Under the pieces are notes generated by a model. That model was not told the origin of the DNA. It did not search any database and saw only the letters and a list, made by a program, of their open reading frames with translations. The translations under genes were made by a program, and so were the position numbers. This document shows, piece by piece, positions 1 through 10,900 of a DNA stretch of 62,621 nucleotides (position 1 is its first letter; each line of letters starts with the position of its first letter). This DNA is from Candidatus Woesearchaeota archaeon (GTDB lineage Archaea > Nanobdellota > Nanobdellia > Woesearchaeales > UBA583), in assembly GCA_027858315.1 (NCBI GenBank), contig JAQICV010000072.1, forward strand, positions 1 to 62,621. Reading direction: 5' to 3'.

Positions 1-594
1 GCATTAGAGATTATTGATAATTTAAGAAGTATTGAAAAACAAGATAAATATTATAATTCTAATTTAGAAAATGCATATTATGAAATTAAAAATTTGATTT
101 CGAAAAATAAAATTAATGAAGAAACATATTATTATGCTATTGGACTCTCATATAAAAATGATAAAATTGAGAGAATTAGTTTGTATTCTAAATTTGCAAA
201 TGCTTTAATTATTAAAGGAGAAATTAAGAAGTTTATTCAAGAAAGACACGATATTCAAATAAAAGAAGAATTCGAAAATGTTTGGTATTACGCAATTGAT
301 TATTATGAGAATAAAGAGGAGATTAAAGTTTATGAGGAACCTTTTATTTTTAAAGAAAAAATGAATGATGAAATTTTAAATAAAGTTTTTCATAATAAAG
401 AGTGTGTTAAAGTTTCAAAGTATAGAGACAATCACAAAATTGATGAAAAGTTTGAATTTGAATATGATAGAATTCTTACTAATGAAGAAAAGGATATTTT
501 AAGACAAAATAAATTATTTGACAAACAATATAAAATTCTTGCATTTTATATTAGAGATGGAGAAATTTTTAAGAAGACAATGTATAATTTATAA
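1..594 (+). CDS. Hypothetical protein, 5'-truncated by the window edge
   Basis: The reading frame is already open at base 1 and runs to a TAA at 592-594, giving 197 visible residues. The TTG at position 94 is internal, so the true start lies outside the window. The protein is charged and rich in Lys, Glu, Ile, Asn and Tyr, with no membrane segment or motif that I recognise. The C-terminal part reads like a small alpha/beta domain (alternating short strands and charged helices). It converges with the next gene with no spacer: its stop ends at 594 and the opposite-strand stop begins at 595. The function is unknown. Confidence 0.6.
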   Translation, partial: ALEIIDNLRSIEKQDKYYNSNLENAYYEIKNLISKNKINEETYYYAIGLSYKNDKIERISLYSKFANALIIKGEIKKFIQERHDIQIKEEFENVWYYAIDYYENKEEIKVYEEPFIFKEKMNDEILNKVFHNKECVKVSKYRDNHKIDEKFEFEYDRILTNEEKDILRQNKLFDKQYKILAFYIRDGEIFKKTMYNL

Positions 595-1206
595 TTAAGA
601 TTCTTCGTCTTGAAGTTCTCTTAGAATTTCTTCAGTCACATGATATGGGTCACCAGTTGTAATCATAGCAGTGTCAGGAGTTTCAGTTACTAAAGAACCT
701 GCTGCTGCTCCACCTGCTGCAACAACTCCAATACCAGATACTAAAGCAGTCATACCTGTACCAACACCAACTGCCGAAAAAGATGCAACTGCACCTCCTA
801 CTGCCAACAAACCTGCTCCAGCAGTTGCGGCAACAGCAACTACTGCAACTATTGCTCCAATTATCATTGCAAATCCACTTTGACCTCCACTTACATTTTG
901 ATGATTGTAGTGATTGGAGTGGAGTGTATCAACACCTTTTTCTTCAATTCCATTAAGAACAGCATCAAGAGGATTATTTCCACCATGATAATCAGTACCA
1001 AAATTCTCTGGTGCATTTAGATTGTTTGCATGGTTTGTATGATTACTATGGCCAGCATGAGCATCATTACTATTTGCAATAATAGTTATTGCCATAAAAG
1101 AAGAAGTAAGGGCTATTTTTGTTGCAGCTTTATCGATTACTTTTGCATCGTCATCTAAAATAAAAGTTTTCAAACTCTTTTTTACTTGAGGTAGCTGCTT
1201 TTTCAT
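595..1206 (-). CDS. Glycine-zipper membrane protein with two HSNHxNH motifs
   Basis: The 203-aa protein has three parts. Residues 1-30 form a charged, leader-like segment (KKSLKTFILDDDAKVIDKA). Residues 31-48 are a hydrophobic stretch that could be a signal or membrane anchor. Two near-identical His motifs follow, HSNHTNH at 53-59 and HSNHYNH at 96-102. Residues about 113-172 are almost purely Ala/Gly/Val, a glycine-zipper hydrophobic region long enough for two membrane passes. The tail is acidic. The family is unknown to me. The spaced-His repeats could bind metal, or could be sites of post-translational modification; a peptide-modifying-type radical SAM enzyme is encoded at 21.8-22.9 kb. 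That link is inference only. Confidence 0.6.
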   Translation of the reverse strand: MKKQLPQVKKSLKTFILDDDAKVIDKAATKIALTSSFMAITIIANSNDAHAGHSNHTNHANNLNAPENFGTDYHGGNNPLDAVLNGIEEKGVDTLHSNHYNHQNVSGGQSGFAMIIGAIVAVVAVAATAGAGLLAVGGAVASFSAVGVGTGMTALVSGIGVVAAGGAAAGSLVTETPDTAMITTGDPYHVTEEILRELQDEES

Positions 1207-1266
1207 AATGATTTTGATTTATAATGATTTATATATATTATTATTTTATAAGAATAGTAACTTTTA

Positions 1267-4200
1267 TTAGGATTCATCTAAATGTTTATTTGTTGAATGC
1301 AGTAAATCATCGATTAATTTTTCAATTTCATTTAGATTAGAGATATTTAGTGTTTTTACTTCTTCTCTTAATTCGTGTGTGTCTTGTTTTAAGTTCTCAA
1401 TTTTCTTTTGTAAATTTAGTAGTACTTGAATGTCTGCGAGTACTAATTTATCTTTTGTCATTTCTACAACAATAGGTTTCGTATTTTGTAGACCAAATTT
1501 AAATTCATCTTCTAAAACATCTAAGAATTTTTCTTTTGAAAATCCATAAATATTTGCTCCTGCAAACATGAATAATATATCATTTAATATTTTAGAGCCA
1601 TCACCGTCATAAATGTAACATTCATTAAACCAACTTTGAGTTAATAATTTATTTCTTAAATTTTGAGGATTTACTCTAATATCTTCTTTTTGATAAAAAT
1701 CTTCAAATTTATCCCCTAGATACTTGAAGTCTATAACTTTTCTAATGAAAAAGTTTGATAATTTTTTATCTTTCAAATAATAATATATATCTGTCCAAGA
1801 ATAACCTTGTCTTACAAGTTGTTTTGCTTGATTGTGTAATTTATTAAATAAATCTTCTTCAGATAATACTTCTTCTTTAAGATTTTGCGAATATGCTAAT
1901 AAGTCATCAATAATTTTCTCATAAGATTGTGCATCATTTAAATTTCTTGAAAATCCTTTTGCTCCTTGAGTTGATGCTAAAGAGTTATAGTCAAATTCTT
2001 CTTGCTTATGCTTATTTTTATCAACTAGATAATACGCTAAACCACCACCAATAGTTAGTACTGTTAAAGCAATTAATATATAACTTAAATAACTTTTAGA
2101 TTCTTCAATAGGTGTATCTTGAGTTGGTTCAATTACTGGAGTTGTAGGAATTGTAATTTGTTCTTTTTTTATTGGATTAACATCTAATAAATAATTTACT
2201 CCATCGAATTCTAAAATATATACTGCATCATTTTCATTGTCAAAATCTATATCAAATTCAAATTCTCCAAATTCAAAAATAAATGAATTCTCTTTTGTTT
2301 CAAAAATTATATTTTCCGAGTTTATTGAAAATTCTCCCTCATAAATTACTCCTTCAAAAGTAAATGAGTATAATTTATTTTCTTCAATTATTTTGCTAAA
2401 CCCATAATCTACATTTCCTAAAGATATTGGAAGTATAATTGGATTATCTGAAGTTATATTTTCTTGAATTTCACTTTCATTTTCTTCTATAATTATTGAA
2501 GGATAATAACTACTGCTTCCTCCACTACTTGAACCTCCTCCACTTGAAGGTGATGTTGGAGGTATTATGCAACTTTGAGTTAGAGTTTGAAATAATGTCG
2601 TACCACAGTTGTTTAAATCAGTCCCAGTTCTTGTTTGTAGACTATTTGAACATGCACTCCACACACTATAAATCCAATCTTCTTTACACATAAGTTTAGT
2701 TGCACTATGAGTTAAACCTTTAATTACAAAATAATCTTTTGAATCTTTTGTTTCTTGCTCACAAGAATAATTTCCTTGCGATTCATTTAATGAACAATCC
2801 AATCTATATTCATTCACATCAGAACAAGTATTACTTATTTGAGCAAGAGAGTATATCTCTTCATCTCTTATACAAACTAAAGAGTTTATATTATCTTTTG
2901 GTAAGAAAAATGTTTTTGTTCCGGAGATATTATTTAATCCTTGAACGAACAAATATTGATTCTCATTAGTATCATAAACTACTAATACTTCTAATAAATT
3001 TAATTGAGTTGTATTAAAATCAAAACTAAAATTAAAATAAGTTTGATTGTTTGAATCTACATATTCTAATTTTTCTAAGCTTGTATAATTAACGGACATA
3101 TTACTTGAATCATTAATTTGAAATAATGCAGAGTTTATATCGGTTTTAATTGAAGTATTTGTCCATAAAATTTTATCTTGTATGTCAAGAATTAAATCTC
3201 CATCTGAATCAGTATCATTATGATTTGGAATTGCATCAGAGTCTGAATCTAATGTGAAATTTATTTGGATTAAGGATGAGTTTAAATTTCCAGCATAATC
3301 TTCAATTGTGAAATTTAAATAATTTGTTCCATTTACAAGACTAAATATTGAAAAATCTGATTTGAAATTATTACAATAACCTTCACATAAATTATATACA
3401 ATTGAATTGTGAACTAAATTGATGTATGATAAATTCTCATTTGAAGAAACATTTACAAATATCTCTTTATTGAAAGTTGAGAATATTGAATTATTTATAG
3501 GTGAGGAAATAATTAAATTTGGACTTAGATTATCAGGAGTATTATTTATTGAAAAATTTAATATTGTAGAATTATATTTACCTATAATATTTGTTGCAAT
3601 AATTTCTATACTTGCATTATCTTGAATTTTTCCTAAAAGATATAATATCCCCGAATTTTTATCTAAATTTAATATTTCGATATTTTGTTCATTTGAATAT
3701 GAATATGAAAGTTTTTCATTTATTCCAACTTTAGTATTTTCTTCATAGAAGTATTTTGTTAAGTTGTATTTGTATACTTTAAATTTTGTTAAATTAAATT
3801 GATTATTTAGATTTGTATAAGTTTGATTGATTTGAGGAAGATAATTAATTGGAGTTAAATTAATTGTCAAATTATACGATGTTGTATTTAAGTCATCTCT
3901 TAGATTTATAGTTATATTAAATAAATCTCTTCTTATTGTAAAGTTTTCAATATCCCACGAGATTTTACTTTGATTTAATATTATATTGTATGGTGAAGAA
4001 ATATTTATTATTTGTGCATTGTTAGATACTCCATCATAATGTGTTTTAGAAAAGTTTTCCGAAGTATAACTTGATTGAGAAATTGTTTCTGCAAGATTTA
4101 TTGTTGTGATATCTAGTAATGTGTCAGACTTTGCAGAGTAAAGAGATATTATATCTGAATGATTTATTGTGTTGTTAAAATAAAAATCATAACTGTAACT

Positions 4201-7200
4201 AAATATTGTTAAATTAGGTTGAGTTTGTAAACTTGAGTTATGAAAATTTATACTTATTAAATCATTAATAACATTTGTTGTATTAATTTTAATTTCTAAG
4301 TTTCCAATTTTTAATGTCGAATTTAATAGAAGATAATTTAGAGTATTACTATCATTTATTATTAAGTCTAGATTTAATGTTTCGTTTTCGTAGAGTGTGT
4401 ATGGATTAGAATAATTCATTATAGAATTTAAGGATTCTATTTGTGGCGCATAATTTTTTTGTGAAATTATTTCTACATCCAGATTATTTACTATATCATT
4501 GTAAGAATTCACAAGCTCATCATTCATACAAGAGATATAAAAATTAGAACTTTGTGAAAGATTTAAAGTACAATTTGAACTTGGAGTGTTTGAGCCTGAG
4601 CAGAGTGTTCCTTTTGCGATTGTATATGTGAAATCTTCTATGTCCCATCTACAAGTTGTGTTGTAACCATTTTTCTCATTTAATTTTAATATATAAGTTC
4701 CATTCTCTTTTGAGTCTAAGATTTGATAGTAATTGTTTAAAGGATTATTTTGAATTATAACTGCATTTTGCGGTTCTACTTCAGGAATTTTTAATATGTA
4801 AAAACTTACTCCATCTGTTGTCGAATTATCTGAATATAAACCAGCTTTATTTCTTGCCCTAATTGTTGAAATATATGTGTGTCCATCTTTTATGTATGTT
4901 GAATTATATTTCATTTCAAATGAATTATGATTTGAGCCATTTAATGTGAAATTTTTAACATTAGAATTAGTTGTATTATCATATATGAATAAATCATAAT
5001 AATCAACTGTTGAATTTAAATCACTTATATCCCAACTTAATGTGTAAATTACTAAATCATTGTTTAATTCGAAAATGGATTTTTCTACTCTATTTATAGG
5101 GTCTTCAGATAATTGAGTATTAATTATTGGTATCGTTGTATCAACTCTTACTTCCTTTTCAAAATAGGAGATATTACTATTTTTTGCCTTATCAAAAACC
5201 TCATATGAGAAGTTATAACAATATCCAGTTGTAAGATTATCCATATAATAATTTTGTGAAGAATTAAAGGTTTGATTAATTACAAATTCACTTCCCCAAG
5301 TATAACAAACATCTTGAATTAATGAAGCATTTTTATATGAAATTATCATGTAATCAAGACCACTATAATTTAATCCTTTTGCTGTGTAATTAAAATGGTA
5401 ATCATCACCTAAGTTAAAACTTAAGTTTGTTAGAGATTGATTTTTGTAATTGTCTTGGTATAAACTAATATTGAATGTTGCATTATATGGTGGGAGAGTA
5501 TCTATTAAAAAATTATTTGAAGTATTATAACTTGGCTGCGCACTTAATCTAAGATTATATGATTCAAGTTTTATTCGGTAGTATTTTCCTTCTTCAAAAT
5601 TATGTCCGAAATCTTGAAAATATGTTTCTTGATTATTATTAAAAGATAAAATCTGATTTAAAGGAGTTATTGGATTTGGATATTTTTCAACACCATATGA
5701 AATTAAGTCAAGTCCAGATTCTAAATCTCTTACAAAAAAACTAAAGTTCAATTTGTTATGACTGTTGTAATTTTTCGATACATTTATTGGTAAATAATAT
5801 TCAGGAGGAGTTGTGTCTAAAAAAATATAATAATCAGTTGAATTGTAGATACATGAATTTCCAAATGTACAAGATTTAATATTTATATAAAAACTTGAAC
5901 CACCATCATCTGTAAATATGAATGAAGTAATATTTTTTTGAGTTCCATTTGCGAATTCATATACAGTGTTATCTTCTCCTATATTTTTTATTTTAAAAGA
6001 TTCTTCTTTGAAAATATTTACCCAACCTGTTAAGTTATCTGTGTTTGTGAAACTTGGATTAGTTATTGGAAAATCTTTTGATACCATGAAAAAGTATTCA
6101 TTATCAGTTGACAAATCAGTATTATTTGTTCCAGAAGAAGTTAGATTTACAGTTAAATTTTTGATTTCTGTAAGAAATGAATCTCCATCTTTTTTTACAA
6201 TTGTTCTTGTTGCAATAAAATTGTCAATAGGTTGAAATATTGTAGTCATGTTCGTATTTAATTTTTTTGAATCAAAATATAAAGAATAACACGAAATGTT
6301 GTAGATATATTCTTGTATTATAGAAGTATATATTTCTTGAGTGTATAAACCTAAACTTGAATTGTAAGTCATATTATTTGTTTGTGAATTTAGAGTCATA
6401 TAACATGAAGAGTTTAATATTGGAGTATTGTTTTGAGTTTTTGAATAGTTTGAGTATATTGTGAAATTATTTCCTATTTCAGGAGAATCATAACTTGAAT
6501 TTAATTGTGAGTTTGAAGTAAGTGAGTAATTTGAAAATCCTGTAACATTAAATATTAATTCTCCACCAATATAACTTTCAATTTGACAATCAGGAATATT
6601 ACAAATTGAACTATTTTTTAAAACAACTGGAGTAGTTTCAAATAATAGATTTGAAAAATATAATCTTGCAGCTTTGTTAAATTCTGAGAGTGTATCTATA
6701 AAAATTAAATTGCTTGTTATGTTAATCTCATTTGAAAAATTAAAAATTCCTGAAATATTTAGTGCTTCTAAGAATTCAATTTCAATATTGTAGAGAGAGG
6801 ATATGAAATTAAATGAAGTTGTGTCTTGTGGGTCTCCAGTAAAAGTATAACTATCTTGAATATTTGTCGTTGCATTAATTGTTTCATATGTATGGAAAAT
6901 AGTTAAAGGATATGCTATAGGCCCATTACCTAATCTATCATATACATCATTATATGCAAATTTATAATTTGTGAATGGAATGAGACCTGATGCTGAAACT
7001 AACCTTGAAGTAGAATAATCAGAATAAATAGTTTCACTAATTATTGAGTCGTTCATGTATAGTATCATAAATGTCCCATTTACAGGTTCAGAAAATTCAG
7101 GGTTGAAACTCATAGATTCATTTGTGATTGAAGGATTTAAAGATATCAGATTAGGAGAATTATTGTCTTCTAAAATTAAATTGATTACTGAATTTTCAGA

Positions 7201-7854
7201 GATGTTTAATGATGTTTGATTGTAACTTAGATAATCAGTGTATGAAACATTAATTGTGAAATTATTATAATTTGTTTGAACTCCACCTATGTAAGTTTCG
7301 AATAATGGTGAAATTGTTTCGCTGTAATTTAGATTACTTTTTACTATTTGATATATTTGAGGTACTGAGTTAATTTCTACATCAAAACCATTGACTTCTT
7401 CTAAGAATTTATTTTGAGTGTTAAAGGTTAATTCTTCATACAAATAATAATTTCCAATTGTTGTATTTAAGAAAATATTTGTTGTGTATATTGAATTATT
7501 TAAGATTGCATTAGTTGCACCATTTTCAATCCAAGTTCCTGTTCCTGAAATTCGAATGTCACAATCTTTAAAAATTATGTTTGAATTTGTAATATTAATG
7601 TTTGCCCCAGTTCTTGCTTCTAAAAATCTTCCATTACAATCAAGTGTGAAATTGTTTAGATTTGAAAAATCAAAATTTCCTGGCGCATCACAATTGTAAT
7701 CATTATTTGGAAATGTATAAATTGTATCACTAATCGTTGCCGCTTCAAGACAACTTGGGATTGCAGAGAAGGAAAGATTAGTTTGAAAAATAGAAAAAAT
7801 TATAGTAAAGGCTAAAAAAATCATTAATCTTTTTGCAAATTTGTTATATTGCAT
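1267..7854 (-). CDS. Giant Asn-rich surface protein with C-terminal anchor and cytoplasmic tail
   Basis: The protein has 2195 residues. An N-terminal signal peptide covers residues about 8-31 (hydrophobic core MIFLAFTIIFSIF). Residues 45-130 look like a short beta-helix. A very long extracellular region of beta-sandwich-like repeats follows, loaded with Asn, Ser and Thr and with N-glycosylation sequons. A Ca2+-binding thrombospondin type-3-like stretch (DSDSDAIPNHNDTDSDGD) lies near 1530-1560. A thrombospondin type-1-like unit (WSAC, then Cys pairs) lies near 1720-1765, followed by a Gly/Ser linker near 1771-1785. One membrane segment covers about 1921-1943. A cytoplasmic tail of about 250 residues ends in a coiled coil. 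A surface adhesin or S-layer-associated role is likely; the large ordered tail also suggests contact with cytoplasmic partners. Confidence 0.8.
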   Translation of the reverse strand: MQYNKFAKRLMIFLAFTIIFSIFQTNLSFSAIPSCLEAATISDTIYTFPNNDYNCDAPGNFDFSNLNNFTLDCNGRFLEARTGANINITNSNIIFKDCDIRISGTGTWIENGATNAILNNSIYTTNIFLNTTIGNYYLYEELTFNTQNKFLEEVNGFDVEINSVPQIYQIVKSNLNYSETISPLFETYIGGVQTNYNNFTINVSYTDYLSYNQTSLNISENSVINLILEDNNSPNLISLNPSITNESMSFNPEFSEPVNGTFMILYMNDSIISETIYSDYSTSRLVSASGLIPFTNYKFAYNDVYDRLGNGPIAYPLTIFHTYETINATTNIQDSYTFTGDPQDTTSFNFISSLYNIEIEFLEALNISGIFNFSNEINITSNLIFIDTLSEFNKAARLYFSNLLFETTPVVLKNSSICNIPDCQIESYIGGELIFNVTGFSNYSLTSNSQLNSSYDSPEIGNNFTIYSNYSKTQNNTPILNSSCYMTLNSQTNNMTYNSSLGLYTQEIYTSIIQEYIYNISCYSLYFDSKKLNTNMTTIFQPIDNFIATRTIVKKDGDSFLTEIKNLTVNLTSSGTNNTDLSTDNEYFFMVSKDFPITNPSFTNTDNLTGWVNIFKEESFKIKNIGEDNTVYEFANGTQKNITSFIFTDDGGSSFYINIKSCTFGNSCIYNSTDYYIFLDTTPPEYYLPINVSKNYNSHNKLNFSFFVRDLESGLDLISYGVEKYPNPITPLNQILSFNNNQETYFQDFGHNFEEGKYYRIKLESYNLRLSAQPSYNTSNNFLIDTLPPYNATFNISLYQDNYKNQSLTNLSFNLGDDYHFNYTAKGLNYSGLDYMIISYKNASLIQDVCYTWGSEFVINQTFNSSQNYYMDNLTTGYCYNFSYEVFDKAKNSNISYFEKEVRVDTTIPIINTQLSEDPINRVEKSIFELNNDLVIYTLSWDISDLNSTVDYYDLFIYDNTTNSNVKNFTLNGSNHNSFEMKYNSTYIKDGHTYISTIRARNKAGLYSDNSTTDGVSFYILKIPEVEPQNAVIIQNNPLNNYYQILDSKENGTYILKLNEKNGYNTTCRWDIEDFTYTIAKGTLCSGSNTPSSNCTLNLSQSSNFYISCMNDELVNSYNDIVNNLDVEIISQKNYAPQIESLNSIMNYSNPYTLYENETLNLDLIINDSNTLNYLLLNSTLKIGNLEIKINTTNVINDLISINFHNSSLQTQPNLTIFSYSYDFYFNNTINHSDIISLYSAKSDTLLDITTINLAETISQSSYTSENFSKTHYDGVSNNAQIINISSPYNIILNQSKISWDIENFTIRRDLFNITINLRDDLNTTSYNLTINLTPINYLPQINQTYTNLNNQFNLTKFKVYKYNLTKYFYEENTKVGINEKLSYSYSNEQNIEILNLDKNSGILYLLGKIQDNASIEIIATNIIGKYNSTILNFSINNTPDNLSPNLIISSPINNSIFSTFNKEIFVNVSSNENLSYINLVHNSIVYNLCEGYCNNFKSDFSIFSLVNGTNYLNFTIEDYAGNLNSSLIQINFTLDSDSDAIPNHNDTDSDGDLILDIQDKILWTNTSIKTDINSALFQINDSSNMSVNYTSLEKLEYVDSNNQTYFNFSFDFNTTQLNLLEVLVVYDTNENQYLFVQGLNNISGTKTFFLPKDNINSLVCIRDEEIYSLAQISNTCSDVNEYRLDCSLNESQGNYSCEQETKDSKDYFVIKGLTHSATKLMCKEDWIYSVWSACSNSLQTRTGTDLNNCGTTLFQTLTQSCIIPPTSPSSGGGSSSGGSSSYYPSIIIEENESEIQENITSDNPIILPISLGNVDYGFSKIIEENKLYSFTFEGVIYEGEFSINSENIIFETKENSFIFEFGEFEFDIDFDNENDAVYILEFDGVNYLLDVNPIKKEQITIPTTPVIEPTQDTPIEESKSYLSYILIALTVLTIGGGLAYYLVDKNKHKQEEFDYNSLASTQGAKGFSRNLNDAQSYEKIIDDLLAYSQNLKEEVLSEEDLFNKLHNQAKQLVRQGYSWTDIYYYLKDKKLSNFFIRKVIDFKYLGDKFEDFYQKEDIRVNPQNLRNKLLTQSWFNECYIYDGDGSKILNDILFMFAGANIYGFSKEKFLDVLEDEFKFGLQNTKPIVVEMTKDKLVLADIQVLLNLQKKIENLKQDTHELREEVKTLNISNLNEIEKLIDDLLHSTNKHLDES

Positions 7855-7937
7855 TTTAAGTTATATATTATTTAAAATTATTTTGTAATATAAATATTAG
7901 TTTTTACTCTAATAGACAAAAGAAAGAATTAAAGAAT

Positions 7938-10900
7938 TTATTGAGATTTAATTGAAATTGTAAGTTTTTTACCTTTGATTTCAAATTCTTGTGAATTTTC
8001 GAATGCATTTTGTAAAATATTTGATGCACCAACTTTTTTACTAATTAAACTTCCCCAATTTTGTGATAGTTCTAAAAAGTATTCATCTGATCCTGAAAAA
8101 GATAATTCTATTTCATCTTTTTTATTTAGACTTAAGTCTTTTCTTAATGATTGGATTCTTCTTATTGCTTCTCTTAAGTATCCTTCTTCTAGAAGAATCT
8201 CATCTTGACGAGTATGTAAAATTACACTTCCATTACTAAAATCTGAAGAAGTATATTCTCCTTTTAATTCTATTTCTTTTAATATATGCTTTTCAAAGTC
8301 TAATTTTACACCTTCATAAGTTCCACCAATTTCACCTAATTTTAAGTCTTCTGAAATGTAGTGTTTAGATAAATTAATTGCTTTTATTGCATCTTGAACA
8401 TTATCAAAATCTTGCTTTAGTTTTGCAAAGTTTGGCTTAATTATATAATTGATTTCAACATCATTTAAGTCGTAATTAATTTTTGGAATATTTGTTAATT
8501 TTTTCATTAAATTTTCAAATACTTTTAGGTTTTCTCCAAGTGGTTTTGAAGAAATTATGTCAATTTGTGGAAGTGGCCATCTAACTCCAATTTTAGCTTT
8601 TTCTCTTGCGTTTAAAACGGATTGAATTATTTCTTGAGATAACTCGAAGTTTTTATCAATTCCTTTTGATTCAACTTCTTTGATTAGTAATTCATCTACT
8701 GTAGGATAATGCTCTAAAAATATAGATTCTTTTTTATTTGGGAGGTTTGTTTGTTTGTATAAATTCTCAGCCCTAAATGGAGTTGCAGTTGATAATAATA
8801 TTAAAATAGTTTTAATTATTTCTTTGAAGATTATATGAAGATTTTCATCTCTTTCTTCAGTTCTATCTTTTACTAATTTTAAATAAGTTTTAGATAGGTC
8901 TCTTACTATGAAATCTTCTAATTCTTTGTATGCTTGAGATAATTTGAACTTTTCAAATAATGATGTGAATCTTTGAATTGTTCTGTTTAGTGAGTATAGT
9001 ATCCATTTATCTTCTACATCTAGTGCAGAAATGTTTAATGATGGATGTCTTACTTCATGTTCTTCTAAATACACATTCATATATTTTATAACATTGTCTA
9101 GAGTGTTGAAAAATCCTTCAACAATTGTAACTTCGTTCCTATCAAAATTGAATTTTTCTTCAGGGACTTTTTTAGATAATAAATAATATCTAGTAACATC
9201 TGCTCCCCATAAATCAATTGCCTCATTTCCACCAACACCATTTCCTAATGATTTTGACATTTTTTGTTTTCCTTCACTATCCATTACAAATCCTTGAAAT
9301 AAAACTTGATTGTATGGAGCTTTACCTGTTATCATATATCCAACATTAAATAATGATGAGAACCAACCTCTTACTTGATCTTCTCCTTCAGTAATCCAAT
9401 TCATAGGATAATATTTTTCAATTATTTGATTGAAATCTAATCCTTCATTATAGTGAGATGCAAATGATGCGCAACCTGAGTCAAACCAAACATCTGCAAT
9501 AAAAGGTACTGATCTCATTTCTTTTCCTGAAACTTTATTTATTATAACAATATTTTTCAAATCATCTCTGTGAATGTCATTTAGAGTTTTCCCTATTCTT
9601 TCTTCTAATTCTTCTTTTGAGCCAAATACTTCGTAATTACCATCTTCATCTTCAAAAATTGGTAGAGGAATTCCCCAGTATCTTTGTCTAGAAATTGCCC
9701 AATCACCTGCACCTTCTTGAAGATTATCAAATGAGTGTCTTGCACTATTTGGAGTCCAGTGAACATTTTTATTTGCCTTTATTACATCTTTAGTATAGTC
9801 TCCTCTTTTAATCCACCATTGGTCTGCTGCCCTATAAACGATAGGAGTTTTACATCTCCAACAACATGGATATCTATGATTTTTCATAGCTGAAGATAAA
9901 AGGAATCCTTTTTCTTTAAGGTAATCAATTGCAATTGGATCTACATCTTTGAAATATTGTTTATCGTACTTACCTTCAGTAAAACAACCATTTGGACCAA
10001 CAGGACAAAATATAGGTAAATTGTATTTTTTTCCAACTTCATAATCGTCAAATCCATGTCCAGGTGCAATATGTACTAGGCCTGAACCTTCAGATTTTCC
10101 TTTTTGTTGAATTTTTTCTTCAGATACTGTTCCTTCTTGCTTATTTGAATGTTTATAAGATTTTTTTTCTAATTTGTCAAAAATATCTTCACCTTCACCT
10201 AATGTTACGAAATCTGCTAAAACAATACCGTGAATATGTTTGTTATCTAATTTAACAAATTCTTGTTGGGATGGAGTGTCATCTAAATAAATATGGTCGT
10301 ATTTTATCCCCTCATATTCTGCTCCAACTTTTGTCTCTAATACTTCTAAGAATTTAATTTCATTTTGTTTGGATAAAATTTCAACTACTTTTTCAATTAA
10401 TGCGTTTGCAGTAATTAATACTTCTTTTTTTCCATTTAATTCTACTAGAACTTTAGAATATTCTAATTGAGGATGCATTGCAATTGCCATATTTGATTGC
10501 AAGGTCCAAGGAGTTGTAGTCCAGATTACAAAAGATTCTTCATAATTTGTTGTCCTATATTCTTTTTTTAGTGGAAATTTAATATAAATGGATGGGTCAT
10601 CAACATTTTTGTAAGTGTCTTTGATTTCATAATCGGAAAGAGTTGTTTCATCATTTGGACACCAAGCTACAGTTTTATAATCTTTGTATAATTGGCCCTT
10701 CTCTTGTGCTTTTTTGAAGAATCTCCATGCCATAGATAAATACTCAGGATGTGAAGTTTGATATTGTTCCCTGTTCATCCATAGACCATATCTAGTTCTA
10801 ACTGTACTCATATCATTTACTATTTCTTTTACATATTCTTTACATTCTTTTACAAAATTTTCTTCACCGAATTTTTTTAAATCTTCAACAGTTTTCAAAT

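Noticed and set aside
671-883. 70-aa Ala/Pro/Thr-rich frame opposite the HSNHxNH protein
   Set aside because: It is the reverse reading of an Ala/Gly/Val-rich coding region, which gives such low-complexity frames by default. No promoter or ribosome site is present.
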